From NCBI GenBank assembly GCA_017630115.1, contig JAGBVY010000020.1, positions 1 through 15,932 on the forward strand: a stretch of 15,932 bases of DNA. The letters run 5' to 3'. This DNA comes from Tidjanibacter sp. (GTDB taxonomy: Bacteria > Bacteroidota > Bacteroidia > Bacteroidales > Rikenellaceae). Of the stretch, positions 1 to 6,941 are shown piece after piece (within the stretch, counting starts at the first letter, position 1; each line of letters starts with the position of its first letter). A model generated the notes under the pieces. It saw only the letters and a program-made list of their open reading frames with translations, had not been told where the DNA came from and did no database searches. Both the position numbers and the translations under genes were made by a program.

Positions 1-926
1 GACTCCACCAACTGACTACTCACTACCCTCAGCGGGGTGAGAGCCCCATCAGAGCCAACAAGCCACACTCTGGGCGAGCAGGCTATACCACCAACTCGGT
101 CTAACTGCGCTCGGGACAAGTGACCGCTCTGAACACTCAGCTCGTGCCACCCCTCCACAGCGAGAGAGGTCGTGCCCGAGGGGAGCCTACACTCCGAACG
201 CGAGGAGCAAATCTGCTGCTCTATGGGGGCGGAGAAGGTGTGGTAGTCGATGAAGCCGTCGGCATTGAGCCAAGCGAGCCTCACCGCCGAGCGAGGGTGT
301 TGGGCGAGAGTGTAGTGGAGGGTGGAGGCCTCCGCCCCATCGACACTCACCACCAGTCGAAACCACTCAACCGCCTCTGGCTCAATGGCTCTACTCACAA
401 CATCGTCGGCCACCACCCTCGCCACCCACACGCCATCAATGGGTAGCGACTCCGAGAGAAGAGTTGCCTGAGAGCCGTCGCTCAGGTGGGCCACAAGTTT
501 GACACGACTACCCTCATTTGCAACCAGAGCCACCTCGTCGGCCTCACCGCGGGCCAAGAGTCGTTGCTGACTGCTTCCACCCATCACCTCCCCAGCGGCG
601 AGCGACTTATGTGAGGCAGTGAAGTATCGCAGAGGGGTGGTTTCGGCCCCGTAGGTTGCATAGATTGCCACGCTGCGACTATCGGGGCGGAGGAGTTCGC
701 ACTTGTTGCTGTGGGCAAGGGGCTCGGGATTGATTGTGCGACGCAATAGAGCCTCGGGGGAGGTGGATATGGTGGTGCGTCCTGCAAAACGTCGTGCACC
801 AAGCGGACGGCCACCTGCTACAAAAAATTTAATCTCGGTGGAGATGGCAGGCTCAACCTCCTCGAAGGAGTAGATGTTGGGGGCAAAGATTGAGCTGAAA
901 TTTGGGGGATAGGATTGCAGTTTCAT
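1..926 (-). CDS. Partial phage structural/tail-module-like protein, open at left edge
   Basis: The minus strand reads without a stop from the ATG at 926 to the window edge, giving 308 codons plus two bases; the C-terminus lies outside. I do not recognise a named family. The protein starts MKLQSYPPNF, has no signal peptide or membrane segment, and seems to be mostly beta-strand. Two stretches resemble what I remember of Bacteroidota phage and prophage tail-associated proteins: WLNADGFIDYHTF at about 219-231 (compare the 'LNRxGxxDYxTF' style) and SPRVWLVGSDGALTPLRV at about 284-301 (compare 'SPxVYL..dG...PV'). That match is memory-based inference, not a search result. It starts 51 nt after the stop of the 135-aa gene on the same strand, so the two are probably co-transcribed. 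An antisense stretch at 120-446 and a shifted minus-frame stretch at 584-814 are shadows of this gene. The open frame is certain; the function is weak. Confidence 0.75.
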   Translation of the reverse strand, partial: MKLQSYPPNFSSIFAPNIYSFEEVEPAISTEIKFFVAGGRPLGARRFAGRTTISTSPEALLRRTINPEPLAHSNKCELLRPDSRSVAIYATYGAETTPLRYFTASHKSLAAGEVMGGSSQQRLLARGEADEVALVANEGSRVKLVAHLSDGSQATLLSESLPIDGVWVARVVADDVVSRAIEPEAVEWFRLVVSVDGAEASTLHYTLAQHPRSAVRLAWLNADGFIDYHTFSAPIEQQICSSRSECRLPSGTTSLAVEGWHELSVQSGHLSRAQLDRVGGIACSPRVWLVGSDGALTPLRVVSSQLVE

Positions 927-977
927 TTGTTCAGTAGTTTAACTTTTAGACAATGATTGACTCTCCGCTTTTGGAGT

Positions 978-1385
978 CTAACAACATTCCAACATCACAA
1001 CATTGGCGGAAATCATAATGGCCGCATCTCCTGCAACAGTCAGCGGACGAGAGTGAATTTCCATACCCATTTTTGCCACCGAGAGAACATCGTTACGCTC
1101 GGCAAGGGAACGCAGCAGACTCTCGCCATCGGTAGCCAAACGGTCCATCACAGCAGGGCACAATCGTTCCTCTGGCTTGCTATCAATCAGCAGATTGACC
1201 ACAAATTTATATTCTACGCGACGTTCGCGCTCGCCCTCAATAGCGACTATCTTCGGAGCGTGGAGCAGAGCAATAGGAAGCCCAGATTGATGGAGTGTTG
1301 TGTGAAGTTGAGCCAGAGTTGTTGGGGTGTAGCCGAGCGTGGCCGATAGGGTTTGCAGGGCCTCCATAAGAGAGTTACAATTCAT
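978..1385 (-). CDS. Hypothetical small protein, possibly phage tail-completion-like
   Basis: A 135-aa protein with no signal peptide or transmembrane segment. It has an N-terminal helical part (residues 1-35), then alternating strand and helix: ALLHAPKIVAIEG near 39-51, YKFVVNLLID near 58-67, a helical DRLATDGESLLRSLAER segment near 80-96, and a terminal strand IMISANVVMLECC. This order, with a helix followed by a beta sandwich holding one helix and ending in a strand, resembles small tail terminator or completion proteins of siphophages; this is inference from shape only. The ATG at 1385 follows a good Bacteroidota promoter. A second ATG at residue 7 is a possible alternative start. The gene leads the unit that continues into the partial gene at 1-926, which supports a shared role. 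The plus-strand frame at 957-1349 covers the same DNA and looks like a shadow. Confidence 0.65.
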   Translation of the reverse strand: MNCNSLMEALQTLSATLGYTPTTLAQLHTTLHQSGLPIALLHAPKIVAIEGERERRVEYKFVVNLLIDSKPEERLCPAVMDRLATDGESLLRSLAERNDVLSVAKMGMEIHSRPLTVAGDAAIMISANVVMLECC

Positions 1386-1418
1386 AGTCCGGTTAGGTTT
1401 TTAATTTGGTTCTTGGTC

Positions 1419-1433
1419 GTTCAATTTTTGAAC
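1419..1433. promoter_or_regulatory. Operator-like palindrome at the predicted start site
   Basis: GTTCAATTTTTGAAC is a perfect inverted repeat with 6-nt arms and a 3-nt centre. Its outer base is the last G of the -7 box, so it covers the predicted transcription start of the left-edge unit. A third GTTC lies 6 nt away at 1409-1412, in direct repeat with the 1419-1422 half site. The position fits repressor binding. A short 5'-UTR hairpin is the alternative. The binding protein is unknown. Confidence 0.4.
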
Positions 1434-1463
1434 AAAGATATAGTATAATTTTTCATTTGTCAA
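1433..1463 (-). promoter_or_regulatory. Promoter of the left-edge phage-like unit
   Basis: On the minus strand TTGAC is followed by TATCTTTG, with exactly 20 nt between TTG (plus 1461-1463) and the -7 box (plus 1433-1440). This matches the Bacteroidota primary-sigma pattern, with a perfect TAnnTTTG. The predicted start site is near 1427, giving a leader of about 40 nt before the ATG at 1385. Confidence 0.65.
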
Positions 1464-1604
1464 TACTAATTTTTTAGAAACTTACCTCACTCACCCCTCT
1501 TCGATGGTCGAAATCACACTCTCTCAGCCAAATAGAAGAGAATAAATTTTTGAACTATTTTTACCTCGCGACCCTATTTTACTGCACACCTATTTATATT
1601 ATGC

Positions 1605-1635
1605 TTTCGGTTTCACAAAAAAAGTTGTATCTTAG
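1605..1635 (+). promoter_or_regulatory. Possible promoter of the GH3 gene
   Basis: TTTC (1605-1608), a 19-nt spacer and TATCTTAG (1628-1635) fit the Bacteroidota consensus with one mismatch in each box. The predicted start near 1641 would leave an A-rich leader of about 60 nt before the ATG at 1701. The rest of 1386-1700 is AT-rich divergent spacer in which I see no further gene. Confidence 0.4.
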
Positions 1636-1700
1636 TGGTGCTAACTATCGTTACGAGCGAAACAAAAATTCATCAATACAAACCTTTAACAACTACAATT

Positions 1701-4022
1701 ATGAAAATCAACAAATTAGCCGTCATTTTTGGCACACTTCTGTTGGCTGTGGGATGCTGTGAGTCAAGACAGGCAATTCCCACCGACAAAGAGGTGGAAA
1801 AGCAAGTCGAGGAGATTGTATCGAAGATGACCCTCGAAGAGAAGATTGGCCAGATGGCCGAGATTGCAATTGACCTCATCGGAGGCCTCAACACCGAGGG
1901 TGAGTTTGTCCTCAACGAGGATAACTTGGAGCAGATTATGAGCCGCTACAAGGTGGGCTCGGTACTCAACGCCCCCGGCAAGGCGCTCCCCGCCGAGGTG
2001 TGGAACGAGGCCATTGAAAAAATCAACACCTCGTCAATCGAGCACACCGGCATAGCCACACTCTATGGTATTGATGCAATCCACGGCGCCACCTACACTA
2101 TGGGCTCGACACTTTTCCCACAGGAGGTCAATGGTGCGGCATCGTTCAACCGCGACTTGGTACGCCGTATGGCCGAGATGACTGCCTACGAGGTTAGGGC
2201 TTCCAACATCCCTTGGACCTACTCCCCCACCCTCGACTTGGGTCGTCGCCACGCTTGGCCTCGTTGCTGGGAGTCGTTCAGCGAGGATGCATACCTTACA
2301 GCCGAGCTTGGCCGAGAGATGATTTTAGGCTATCAGGGCACCGACCCCAACCACATCGACGCCAACCACATTGCCGCCTGTCCCAAACACTTTATGGCCT
2401 ATGGTATGGCCAACTCGGGTCAAGACCGCACCCCTGCTTATGTTTCGATTGCCGAACTTAAAGAGAAACATTTTGCCCCCTTCAAGGCAGCCGTAGAGGC
2501 AGGCGCACTATCCATTATGGCCAACTCTGCCTCGGTGAACGGTATTCCCACCCACGCCGACCACGAGCTTATGACCGTATGGCTCAAAGAGGGTCTTGGC
2601 TGGGACGGTGTGATTGTATCCGACTGGGCCGACGTACCCAACCTCTACACCCGTGAGATGGTTGCCGCCGACTATAAGGAGGCTATTGCTATGGCCGTAA
2701 ATGCCGGTATGGATATGGCTATGATTCCCTACGATTTGCGCTTCTGCGACTACCTGTTGGAGGCTGTAAATGAGGGTCTTGTGAGCCGCGAGCGTATTGA
2801 CGACGCAGCAAAGCGCATTGTGCGTATGAAAGTTCGCTTGGGCTTGGTTGAGAGGCCCAACACCTATCTGAAAGACTATCCCGAATTTCAGGGCGAGGAG
2901 ATTCGCAAGGCCGCCTACGAGAGTGCTTGCGAGTCGATAACACTACTGAAAAACACCAACGACATCCTTCCCCTGAGGGCCGATGCTAAGGTGCTTGTAG
3001 CAGGTCCCAATGCCGACCTTATGCGTCCTTTGTGCGGCGGTTGGAGCTTCTCGTGGCAGGGCCACATTGTCGATGAGTGTGTACCCAATGGCATCACCTT
3101 CCTCGACGGTCTGAGGGCTATTGGTGGCAAGAATGTACGCTACTTCCCCGGCGTTGAGTATGCCGACAAGGATGGCAAGTGGGACGAGGAGACCAACATC
3201 AACATTGAGGGTGCCGTTAGGGCTGCCCGTGGCGTAGATTACATCATCCTCTGCCTCGGCGAAAACTCCTACTGCGAGACCCCCGGCAACCTCACCGAGA
3301 TGGCTCTTTCGGCCAACCAGCAGAGGCTCGCCAAGGCACTCGCCGCAACTGGCAAGCCTGTAATCCTTGTGCTAAACGAGGGTCGCAACCGCATCATCCG
3401 CGAGTTTGCCGACGATATGGAGGCCATCCTCCACACCTATCTGCCCGGCACTGAGGGTGGTAGGGCTTTGGCTTCTATTATCTATGGCGAGGTCAATCCT
3501 TCGGGCAAGCTACCCCACTCCTATCCCAAGTACTCCAACGCTATGACCACCTACGACCACAAGGTGTCGGAGAAGGTGGGCACTATGGAGGGTGCTTACG
3601 ACTACAATGCTGTTGTTGATATGCAGTGGGCCTTTGGTTATGGCCTTTCGTACACCACATTTGAGTACTCCAACTTGAAGGTTGTCGAAGGGTCAGAGTT
3701 CCAGCAGGGCGACAAGATTACCATCAGTGTTGATGTTACCAACACAGGCAAACGCTCCGGCAAGGAGAGTGTCTTGCTCTTCATTCAGGACGATGTTGCC
3801 TCTATCGTGCCCGACGCACGCCGCCTGCGCGACTTCCAGAAGATTGAGCTTGCTGCCGGTCAGACCCAGACTGTGGTCTTTGAGCTGGCAGCCGAGGAGC
3901 TTGCCTTTGCCAAGAACGACGCCAACTGGTACCTCGAAGAGGGCACCTACACAGTTCAGTGCGGCTCGCTTGTTGAGAAGCTCACCTGTACGGCCGACGC
4001 TTCACTTGGCGCCCACATCTAA
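1701..4022 (+). CDS. Glycoside hydrolase family 3 beta-glucosidase-type lipoprotein
   Basis: A 773-aa GH3 enzyme expected to release terminal beta-linked glucose or a similar sugar from oligosaccharides. Residues 1-18 are a lipoprotein signal (MKINKLAVIFGTLLLAVG), with Cys19 as the lipidation site. The (beta/alpha)8 domain covers about 30-390, with CPKHF at 227-231 in substrate binding and Asp308 in VIVSDW as the predicted nucleophile. The second alpha/beta domain, about 415-640, carries GENSYCE at 520-526, where Glu521 or Glu526 may be the acid/base. A fibronectin-III-like domain follows at about 665-765 (GKESVLLFIQDD, RRLRDFQKIEL). The open frame extends upstream to 1635, but the ATG at 1701 gives a clean signal peptide, so it is chosen. 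The gene stands alone, without SusC/SusD or a regulator beside it. The exact substrate cannot be read from sequence; residues after the Cys (CESRQ) do not match the known surface-export signal, so a periplasm-facing location is likelier. Confidence 0.93.
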   Translation: MKINKLAVIFGTLLLAVGCCESRQAIPTDKEVEKQVEEIVSKMTLEEKIGQMAEIAIDLIGGLNTEGEFVLNEDNLEQIMSRYKVGSVLNAPGKALPAEVWNEAIEKINTSSIEHTGIATLYGIDAIHGATYTMGSTLFPQEVNGAASFNRDLVRRMAEMTAYEVRASNIPWTYSPTLDLGRRHAWPRCWESFSEDAYLTAELGREMILGYQGTDPNHIDANHIAACPKHFMAYGMANSGQDRTPAYVSIAELKEKHFAPFKAAVEAGALSIMANSASVNGIPTHADHELMTVWLKEGLGWDGVIVSDWADVPNLYTREMVAADYKEAIAMAVNAGMDMAMIPYDLRFCDYLLEAVNEGLVSRERIDDAAKRIVRMKVRLGLVERPNTYLKDYPEFQGEEIRKAAYESACESITLLKNTNDILPLRADAKVLVAGPNADLMRPLCGGWSFSWQGHIVDECVPNGITFLDGLRAIGGKNVRYFPGVEYADKDGKWDEETNINIEGAVRAARGVDYIILCLGENSYCETPGNLTEMALSANQQRLAKALAATGKPVILVLNEGRNRIIREFADDMEAILHTYLPGTEGGRALASIIYGEVNPSGKLPHSYPKYSNAMTTYDHKVSEKVGTMEGAYDYNAVVDMQWAFGYGLSYTTFEYSNLKVVEGSEFQQGDKITISVDVTNTGKRSGKESVLLFIQDDVASIVPDARRLRDFQKIELAAGQTQTVVFELAAEELAFAKNDANWYLEEGTYTVQCGSLVEKLTCTADASLGAHI

Positions 4023-4041
4023 GCCGACAGCTCAAAAAAAA

Positions 4042-4083
4042 CAATCAAAAAGGTGACCTCCTTCAAGGTCACCTTTTTGATTG
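4042..4083. terminator. Bidirectional terminator between GH3 and phosphatase genes
   Basis: A perfect 17-bp stem (4042-4058 with 4067-4083) encloses an 8-nt loop. The G+C core GGTGACC/GGTCACC is flanked by an A run on the left and a T run on the right, so it can act as an intrinsic terminator on either strand. It lies between two convergent stop codons at 4022 and 4105. Confidence 0.9.
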
Positions 4084-4104
4084 TTGGAGTGGCAGATTTC
4101 GCTG

Positions 4105-4572
4105 TTACTTGGTCAGTTTATCGAGAAGCACAGAACATCCCTCTTCGAGCATATCAAGCACCAACTCAAAGCCCTCTGCCCCCTCGTAGTAGGGGTCGGG
4201 AACGTAGTCGTAGCCAAAGTGCGAGGGCAGATAGTCGGCAAATCGTTCCAACTTCTGCAACCCCTCTACCGATGGCGACAGGCGACTAAGCGTTTCATAC
4301 ACAGAATCATCCATTGCCAACAGCAGGTCAAAACGCTCGTAGTCGTCGCTACGCACACGTCGCGAACGATGTGTAAACTCATAGCCACGCCTTTTGCCTG
4401 CGGCCCTCATACGCGCATCGGGCAGTTCGCCTGCGTGACCTCCATAGGTGCCTGCCGAGTCAATCTCAAACTCGCCCTCCAATCCTGCGGCCAACACCTT
4501 CTGTCGCATAATCTCATCGGCAGCCGACGAGCGACATATATTGCCCAGACAGACAAATAGTATTTTCTTCAT
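4105..4572 (-). CDS. Low-molecular-weight protein tyrosine phosphatase
   Basis: A 155-aa cytoplasmic phosphatase, the normal length for the family, which hydrolyses phosphotyrosine through a cysteinyl-phosphate intermediate. The P-loop CLGNICRSS starts at Cys8 with Arg14 completing C-x5-R, and the general-acid Asp126 is in PDPYY near the C-terminus. The conserved DSAGT follows at 38-42. The frame extends upstream to 4596, but the ATG at 4572 puts the P-loop at the usual distance from the N-terminus (MKKILFVCLGN). It begins 29 nt after the aminotransferase stop on the same strand, so the two are probably one transcript. No tyrosine kinase or capsule export gene is adjacent, so a link to polysaccharide control is not supported here. 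Confidence 0.93.
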   Translation of the reverse strand: MKKILFVCLGNICRSSAADEIMRQKVLAAGLEGEFEIDSAGTYGGHAGELPDARMRAAGKRRGYEFTHRSRRVRSDDYERFDLLLAMDDSVYETLSRLSPSVEGLQKLERFADYLPSHFGYDYVPDPYYEGAEGFELVLDMLEEGCSVLLDKLTK

Positions 4573-4601
4573 TATTAAACGTTTATCTACTATCAAACTA
4601 T

Positions 4602-5804
4602 CTATTTATCCAATCTGCCGGGATAGACTTTCAGCGCCTCACGCAGACACTCGCAGGCGGCCAGCAGATCCTCCTTACAAAGCACATAGGCGATGCGGGC
4701 CTCCTGTCGGCCCTTATCCTTCGAGGCGTAGAAACCACTTGCCGGTGCGAGTTGTACGGTTGCGCCGTTGTACGAAAAGTCCGTCAGTAGCCAGCAAGCG
4801 AACTTATGGCAGTCATCCACAGGGAAACTGGCCATAGTGTAGAACGCCCCCTGAGGCTTGGGGCAATAGACACCGGGGATTTTGTTCAGCTCCTCCACGA
4901 GGCAGTTGCGACGCGCCGTATATTCGTCCACAACATCGTCGTAGTAGCTCTGAGGTGCATCCATAGCTGCCGAGGCGGCAATCTGAGCCAAGTAGGGAGG
5001 CGACAGACGAGCCTGAGCAAGTTTCAGTGCAGCTGCCATAACTTCCTTATTGCGACTTACGATGTTGCCGAGCCTTACGCCACACATACTATAACGTTTC
5101 GACACCGAGTCGATCACCACCACATTGTCGTCAATACCTTTGAGTGAGAGGGCCGAAATCTGACGAGTGCCGTCGTAGCAGAACTCACGATAGACCTCGT
5201 CGCTGATGAGGTAGAGATTGTAATGGGAGGCCATATCGGCCAACATCTCCATCTCTTGGCGAGTGTAGAGGTGTCCGGTGGGGTTGTTTGGATTGCAGAT
5301 AAGTATGGCGCGAGTGCGAGGGGTGATACGTTTGAGAAACTCCTCGCGGGGTGGCAGAGCAAAGTCGTTCTCTATGGTACTTGGCACAGGCACAAGTATC
5401 GTATCGTAGCTGGCTGCAAAAGTGTTGTAGTTGGCATAGAAAGGCTCGGGCACTAAAATCTCCTCACCCGGGTTGGCGCAGATAAGCATAGCCATCTGTG
5501 CGGCCTCCGTACCTCCGAGGGTAACAATTATGTCGTCCACATCCACCTTGATATTGTTCTTACGGTAGTACTCCACGAGCTTCTGGCGATAGGGGAAGAG
5601 GCCCGCCGAGTGGGAGTATGGGAAGATTTGGTCCTCAACGGCCTGCACAGCCTTGACAGCCTCCTCGGGGGTGTGGATGTCGGGTTGTCCGATGTTGAGT
5701 TTGTAGATGTGAGTACCACGAGCAGCGGCCGCCTCAGCCAGCGGAACGAGCTGACGTATGGGCGAGATGGGGAGGGTGTGGCTTTTGGCCGAGATTTTCA
5801 ACAT
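4602..5804 (-). CDS. PLP-dependent class I aminotransferase (aspartate-aminotransferase type)
   Basis: A 400-aa fold-type I PLP enzyme that moves an amino group between an amino acid and a 2-oxo acid. Visible landmarks in order: GGTEA near 97-101 (phosphate-binding turn), NPNNPTG at 171-177, SDEVY at 201-205 with Asp202 and Tyr205 holding the pyridine ring, SVSKRYSMCGVRLG with Lys236 as the Schiff-base lysine and Arg244 for the phosphate, and Arg370 in ARIAY as the expected alpha-carboxylate binder. This layout is typical of aspartate or broad-range aminotransferases, but substrate choice cannot be settled from these motifs. It is the first gene of a two-gene unit with the downstream phosphatase and diverges from mscL. 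The functional link between aminotransferase and phosphatase is not obvious. Confidence 0.93.
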   Translation of the reverse strand: MLKISAKSHTLPISPIRQLVPLAEAAAARGTHIYKLNIGQPDIHTPEEAVKAVQAVEDQIFPYSHSAGLFPYRQKLVEYYRKNNIKVDVDDIIVTLGGTEAAQMAMLICANPGEEILVPEPFYANYNTFAASYDTILVPVPSTIENDFALPPREEFLKRITPRTRAILICNPNNPTGHLYTRQEMEMLADMASHYNLYLISDEVYREFCYDGTRQISALSLKGIDDNVVVIDSVSKRYSMCGVRLGNIVSRNKEVMAAALKLAQARLSPPYLAQIAASAAMDAPQSYYDDVVDEYTARRNCLVEELNKIPGVYCPKPQGAFYTMASFPVDDCHKFACWLLTDFSYNGATVQLAPASGFYASKDKGRQEARIAYVLCKEDLLAACECLREALKVYPGRLDK

Positions 5805-5879
5805 ATAGTTCGGTTCGTTTTAGGTTATACAATGCGGTAAAATAGCTTCCAAGGTGTTGAAAAAAGTACTTTGCCATCG

Positions 5880-5911
5880 TAAAGTTACATTTTATATTCA
5901 TATTTTGCAAA
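5880..5911 (-). promoter_or_regulatory. Promoter of the aminotransferase-phosphatase unit
   Basis: On the minus strand TTTG (plus 5908-5911) is followed after 20 nt by TAACTTTA (plus 5880-5887), one mismatch from TAnnTTTG. The upstream box is part of the palindrome TTTTGCAAAA at 5903-5912. The predicted leader is about 70 nt. Confidence 0.5.
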
Positions 5912-5919
5912 ATATATAG

Positions 5920-5927
5920 TATATTTG
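5920..5927 (+). promoter_or_regulatory. -7 box of mscL promoter
   Basis: TATATTTG is a perfect TAnnTTTG lying 45 nt before the mscL ATG. No exact TTTG sits 19-21 nt upstream; TTC is found at that distance. The leader would be about 40 nt and very AT-rich. Confidence 0.5.
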
Positions 5928-5972
5928 CGTTAAGAAACATTTTTTCAATTACTAACTTCAAAACATTTTTAT

Positions 5973-6401
5973 ATGAGTTTCTTGTCCGAATTCAAAAAAT
6001 TTGCGCTCAAAGGTAATGTCGTAGATATGGCAGTCGGTGTTATCATCGGTGGCGCTTTTGGTAAAATTGTTACCTCGCTTGTAAACGATGTTATTATGCC
6101 TCCTCTGGGTATGCTCATCGGCAAAGTGAACTTCACCGACTTGGCTCTCAACCTCGGTTCGGAGGCTGAGCCTGTAATGTGGAAATATGGTGCATTCCTC
6201 CAGCAGGTATTCGACTTTCTCATCGTGGCAATGTGTATCTTCTTGCTCATCAAAGGCATCAACCGCCTCTCCGATTTGACCAAGAAGAAAGAGGCCGAGG
6301 AGGCTGCCGCTGCTCCTGCACCTGCTCCTGCACCCGAGCCAGAGCCCACCAAAGAGGAGATTCTGCTGACCGAGATTCGCGACCTCTTGAAAAACAAATA
6401 G
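5973..6401 (+). CDS. mscL: Large-conductance mechanosensitive channel MscL
   Basis: A 142-aa inner-membrane channel that forms a homopentamer and opens under membrane tension to let out solutes after osmotic downshock. The N-terminal helix MSFLSEFKKFALKGNVVDMAVGVIIGGAFGKIV holds the family signature; TM1 covers about 15-44 with the pore-lining GVIIGGAFGKIV. A periplasmic loop follows, then TM2 at about 73-95 (FLQQVFDFLIVAMCIFLLIKGIN). The C-terminal helix KEEILLTEIRDLLKNK matches the cytoplasmic bundle. Between TM2 and the bundle is an Ala/Pro/Glu linker (about 107-125) with four AP units and three EP units, longer and more repetitive than in E. coli MscL. Single-gene unit ended by a strong hairpin. 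Confidence 0.97.
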   Translation: MSFLSEFKKFALKGNVVDMAVGVIIGGAFGKIVTSLVNDVIMPPLGMLIGKVNFTDLALNLGSEAEPVMWKYGAFLQQVFDFLIVAMCIFLLIKGINRLSDLTKKKEAEEAAAAPAPAPAPEPEPTKEEILLTEIRDLLKNK

Positions 6402-6421
6402 TCCTCGCTAATGTGGATTGA

Positions 6422-6457
6422 AAAACAGACGGTGGAGTTCTCTCCACCGTCTGTTTT
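6422..6457. terminator. Bidirectional terminator between mscL and the DMT gene
   Basis: A perfect 16-bp stem (6422-6437 with 6442-6457) closes a TTCT loop. The core ACAGACGGTGGAG is flanked by A residues on the left and a T-rich tract (TTTTGTTTTT) on the right. It lies between convergent stops at 6401 and 6480. Confidence 0.9.
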
Positions 6458-6479
6458 GTTTTTGCTCCCTTTTGCCCTA

Positions 6480-6851
6480 CTACTTTTTGAAGGCAAAATA
6501 GACCGCCGCAAGGATAAGTGCAAATGAGACCAAATAGTTCCAACGAAAGGTCTCGGTCTTAAAGAGCGCCAAAGCCAATATGGTAAATACCACAAGCGAG
6601 ATACACTCTTGGATGATTTTCAGCTGAAAGAGCGAAAAAGGACCGCCTCCGCCCACAAAACCAATGCGATTGGCGGGGATAGTAAGACAGTATTCAAAGA
6701 AGGCTACGCCCCAACTGAGCAGGATGATGATAAAGAGCGGAAATGGGTCTTTGCCGCCATTCATATCTCTGAGTTTGAGGTTGCCATACCACGCGAAGGT
6801 CATAAAGACATTCGAGAGTATCAACATTCCGATGGTAAGAAGTCCCTTCAT
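6480..6851 (-). CDS. DMT-like small membrane protein of the DUF486 family
   Basis: A 123-aa integral membrane protein with four predicted helices at about 3-21, 37-56, 78-98 and 103-121. The segments NVFMTFAWYGNLK, WGVAFFEYCLTIPANRIG and FSLFQLKIIQECISLVVF are the recognisable signature of the DUF486/DMT family, often described as distantly related to drug/metabolite transporters. Its substrate is unknown. It lies 90 nt after dus on the same strand, with two heptad repeat arrays and no clear promoter in the gap, so read-through from dus is plausible. Confidence 0.85.
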   Translation of the reverse strand: MKGLLTIGMLILSNVFMTFAWYGNLKLRDMNGGKDPFPLFIIILLSWGVAFFEYCLTIPANRIGFVGGGGPFSLFQLKIIQECISLVVFTILALALFKTETFRWNYLVSFALILAAVYFAFKK

Positions 6852-6856
6852 TTTTT

Positions 6857-6890
6857 AGTTGTCAGTTATCAGTTTCAGTTATCAGTTGTC
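6857..6890. repeat. Heptad repeat array A (AGTTGTC/AGTTATC)
   Basis: Five head-to-tail units: AGTTGTC, AGTTATC, AGTTTC (one base short), AGTTATC, AGTTGTC. The order is symmetric around the short unit. It ends 6 nt upstream of the ATG of the DMT gene, so it would form its 5' leader. Confidence 0.8.
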
Positions 6891-6905
6891 GGTCGTCTAT
6901 TTGCC

Positions 6906-6940
6906 TTAGGTCGTTAGACGTTAGACCTTAGACGTTAGAC
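6906..6940. repeat. Heptad repeat array B (GTTAGAC)
   Basis: Five consecutive 7-nt units: TTAGGTC, GTTAGAC, GTTAGAC, CTTAGAC, GTTAGAC. The array abuts the dus stop codon (6942-6944) with one base between. Its sequence differs from array A, 15 nt away, but the unit length is the same. Confidence 0.8.
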
Positions 6941-6941
6941 A

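Noticed and set aside
959..978. Small hairpin between the two left-edge genes
   Set aside because: Possible stems are only 4-5 bp and lack a T tract, so a terminator or regulatory call is not supported.
957..1349. A 130-codon plus-strand frame opposite the 135-aa gene
   Set aside because: No promoter fits it, and its translation is irregular and Asn/His/Arg-rich. The minus-strand frame has the promoter and a more protein-like pattern, though neither has a known family, so this choice is likely rather than certain.
1635..1700. A longer N-terminus for the GH3 protein
   Set aside because: It would place 22 non-signal residues before an excellent lipoprotein signal peptide and would start on the predicted -7 box.
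6857..6940. CRISPR-like array
   Set aside because: Units are only 7 nt and contiguous, with no spacers and no cas genes nearby; these are simple tandem repeats.
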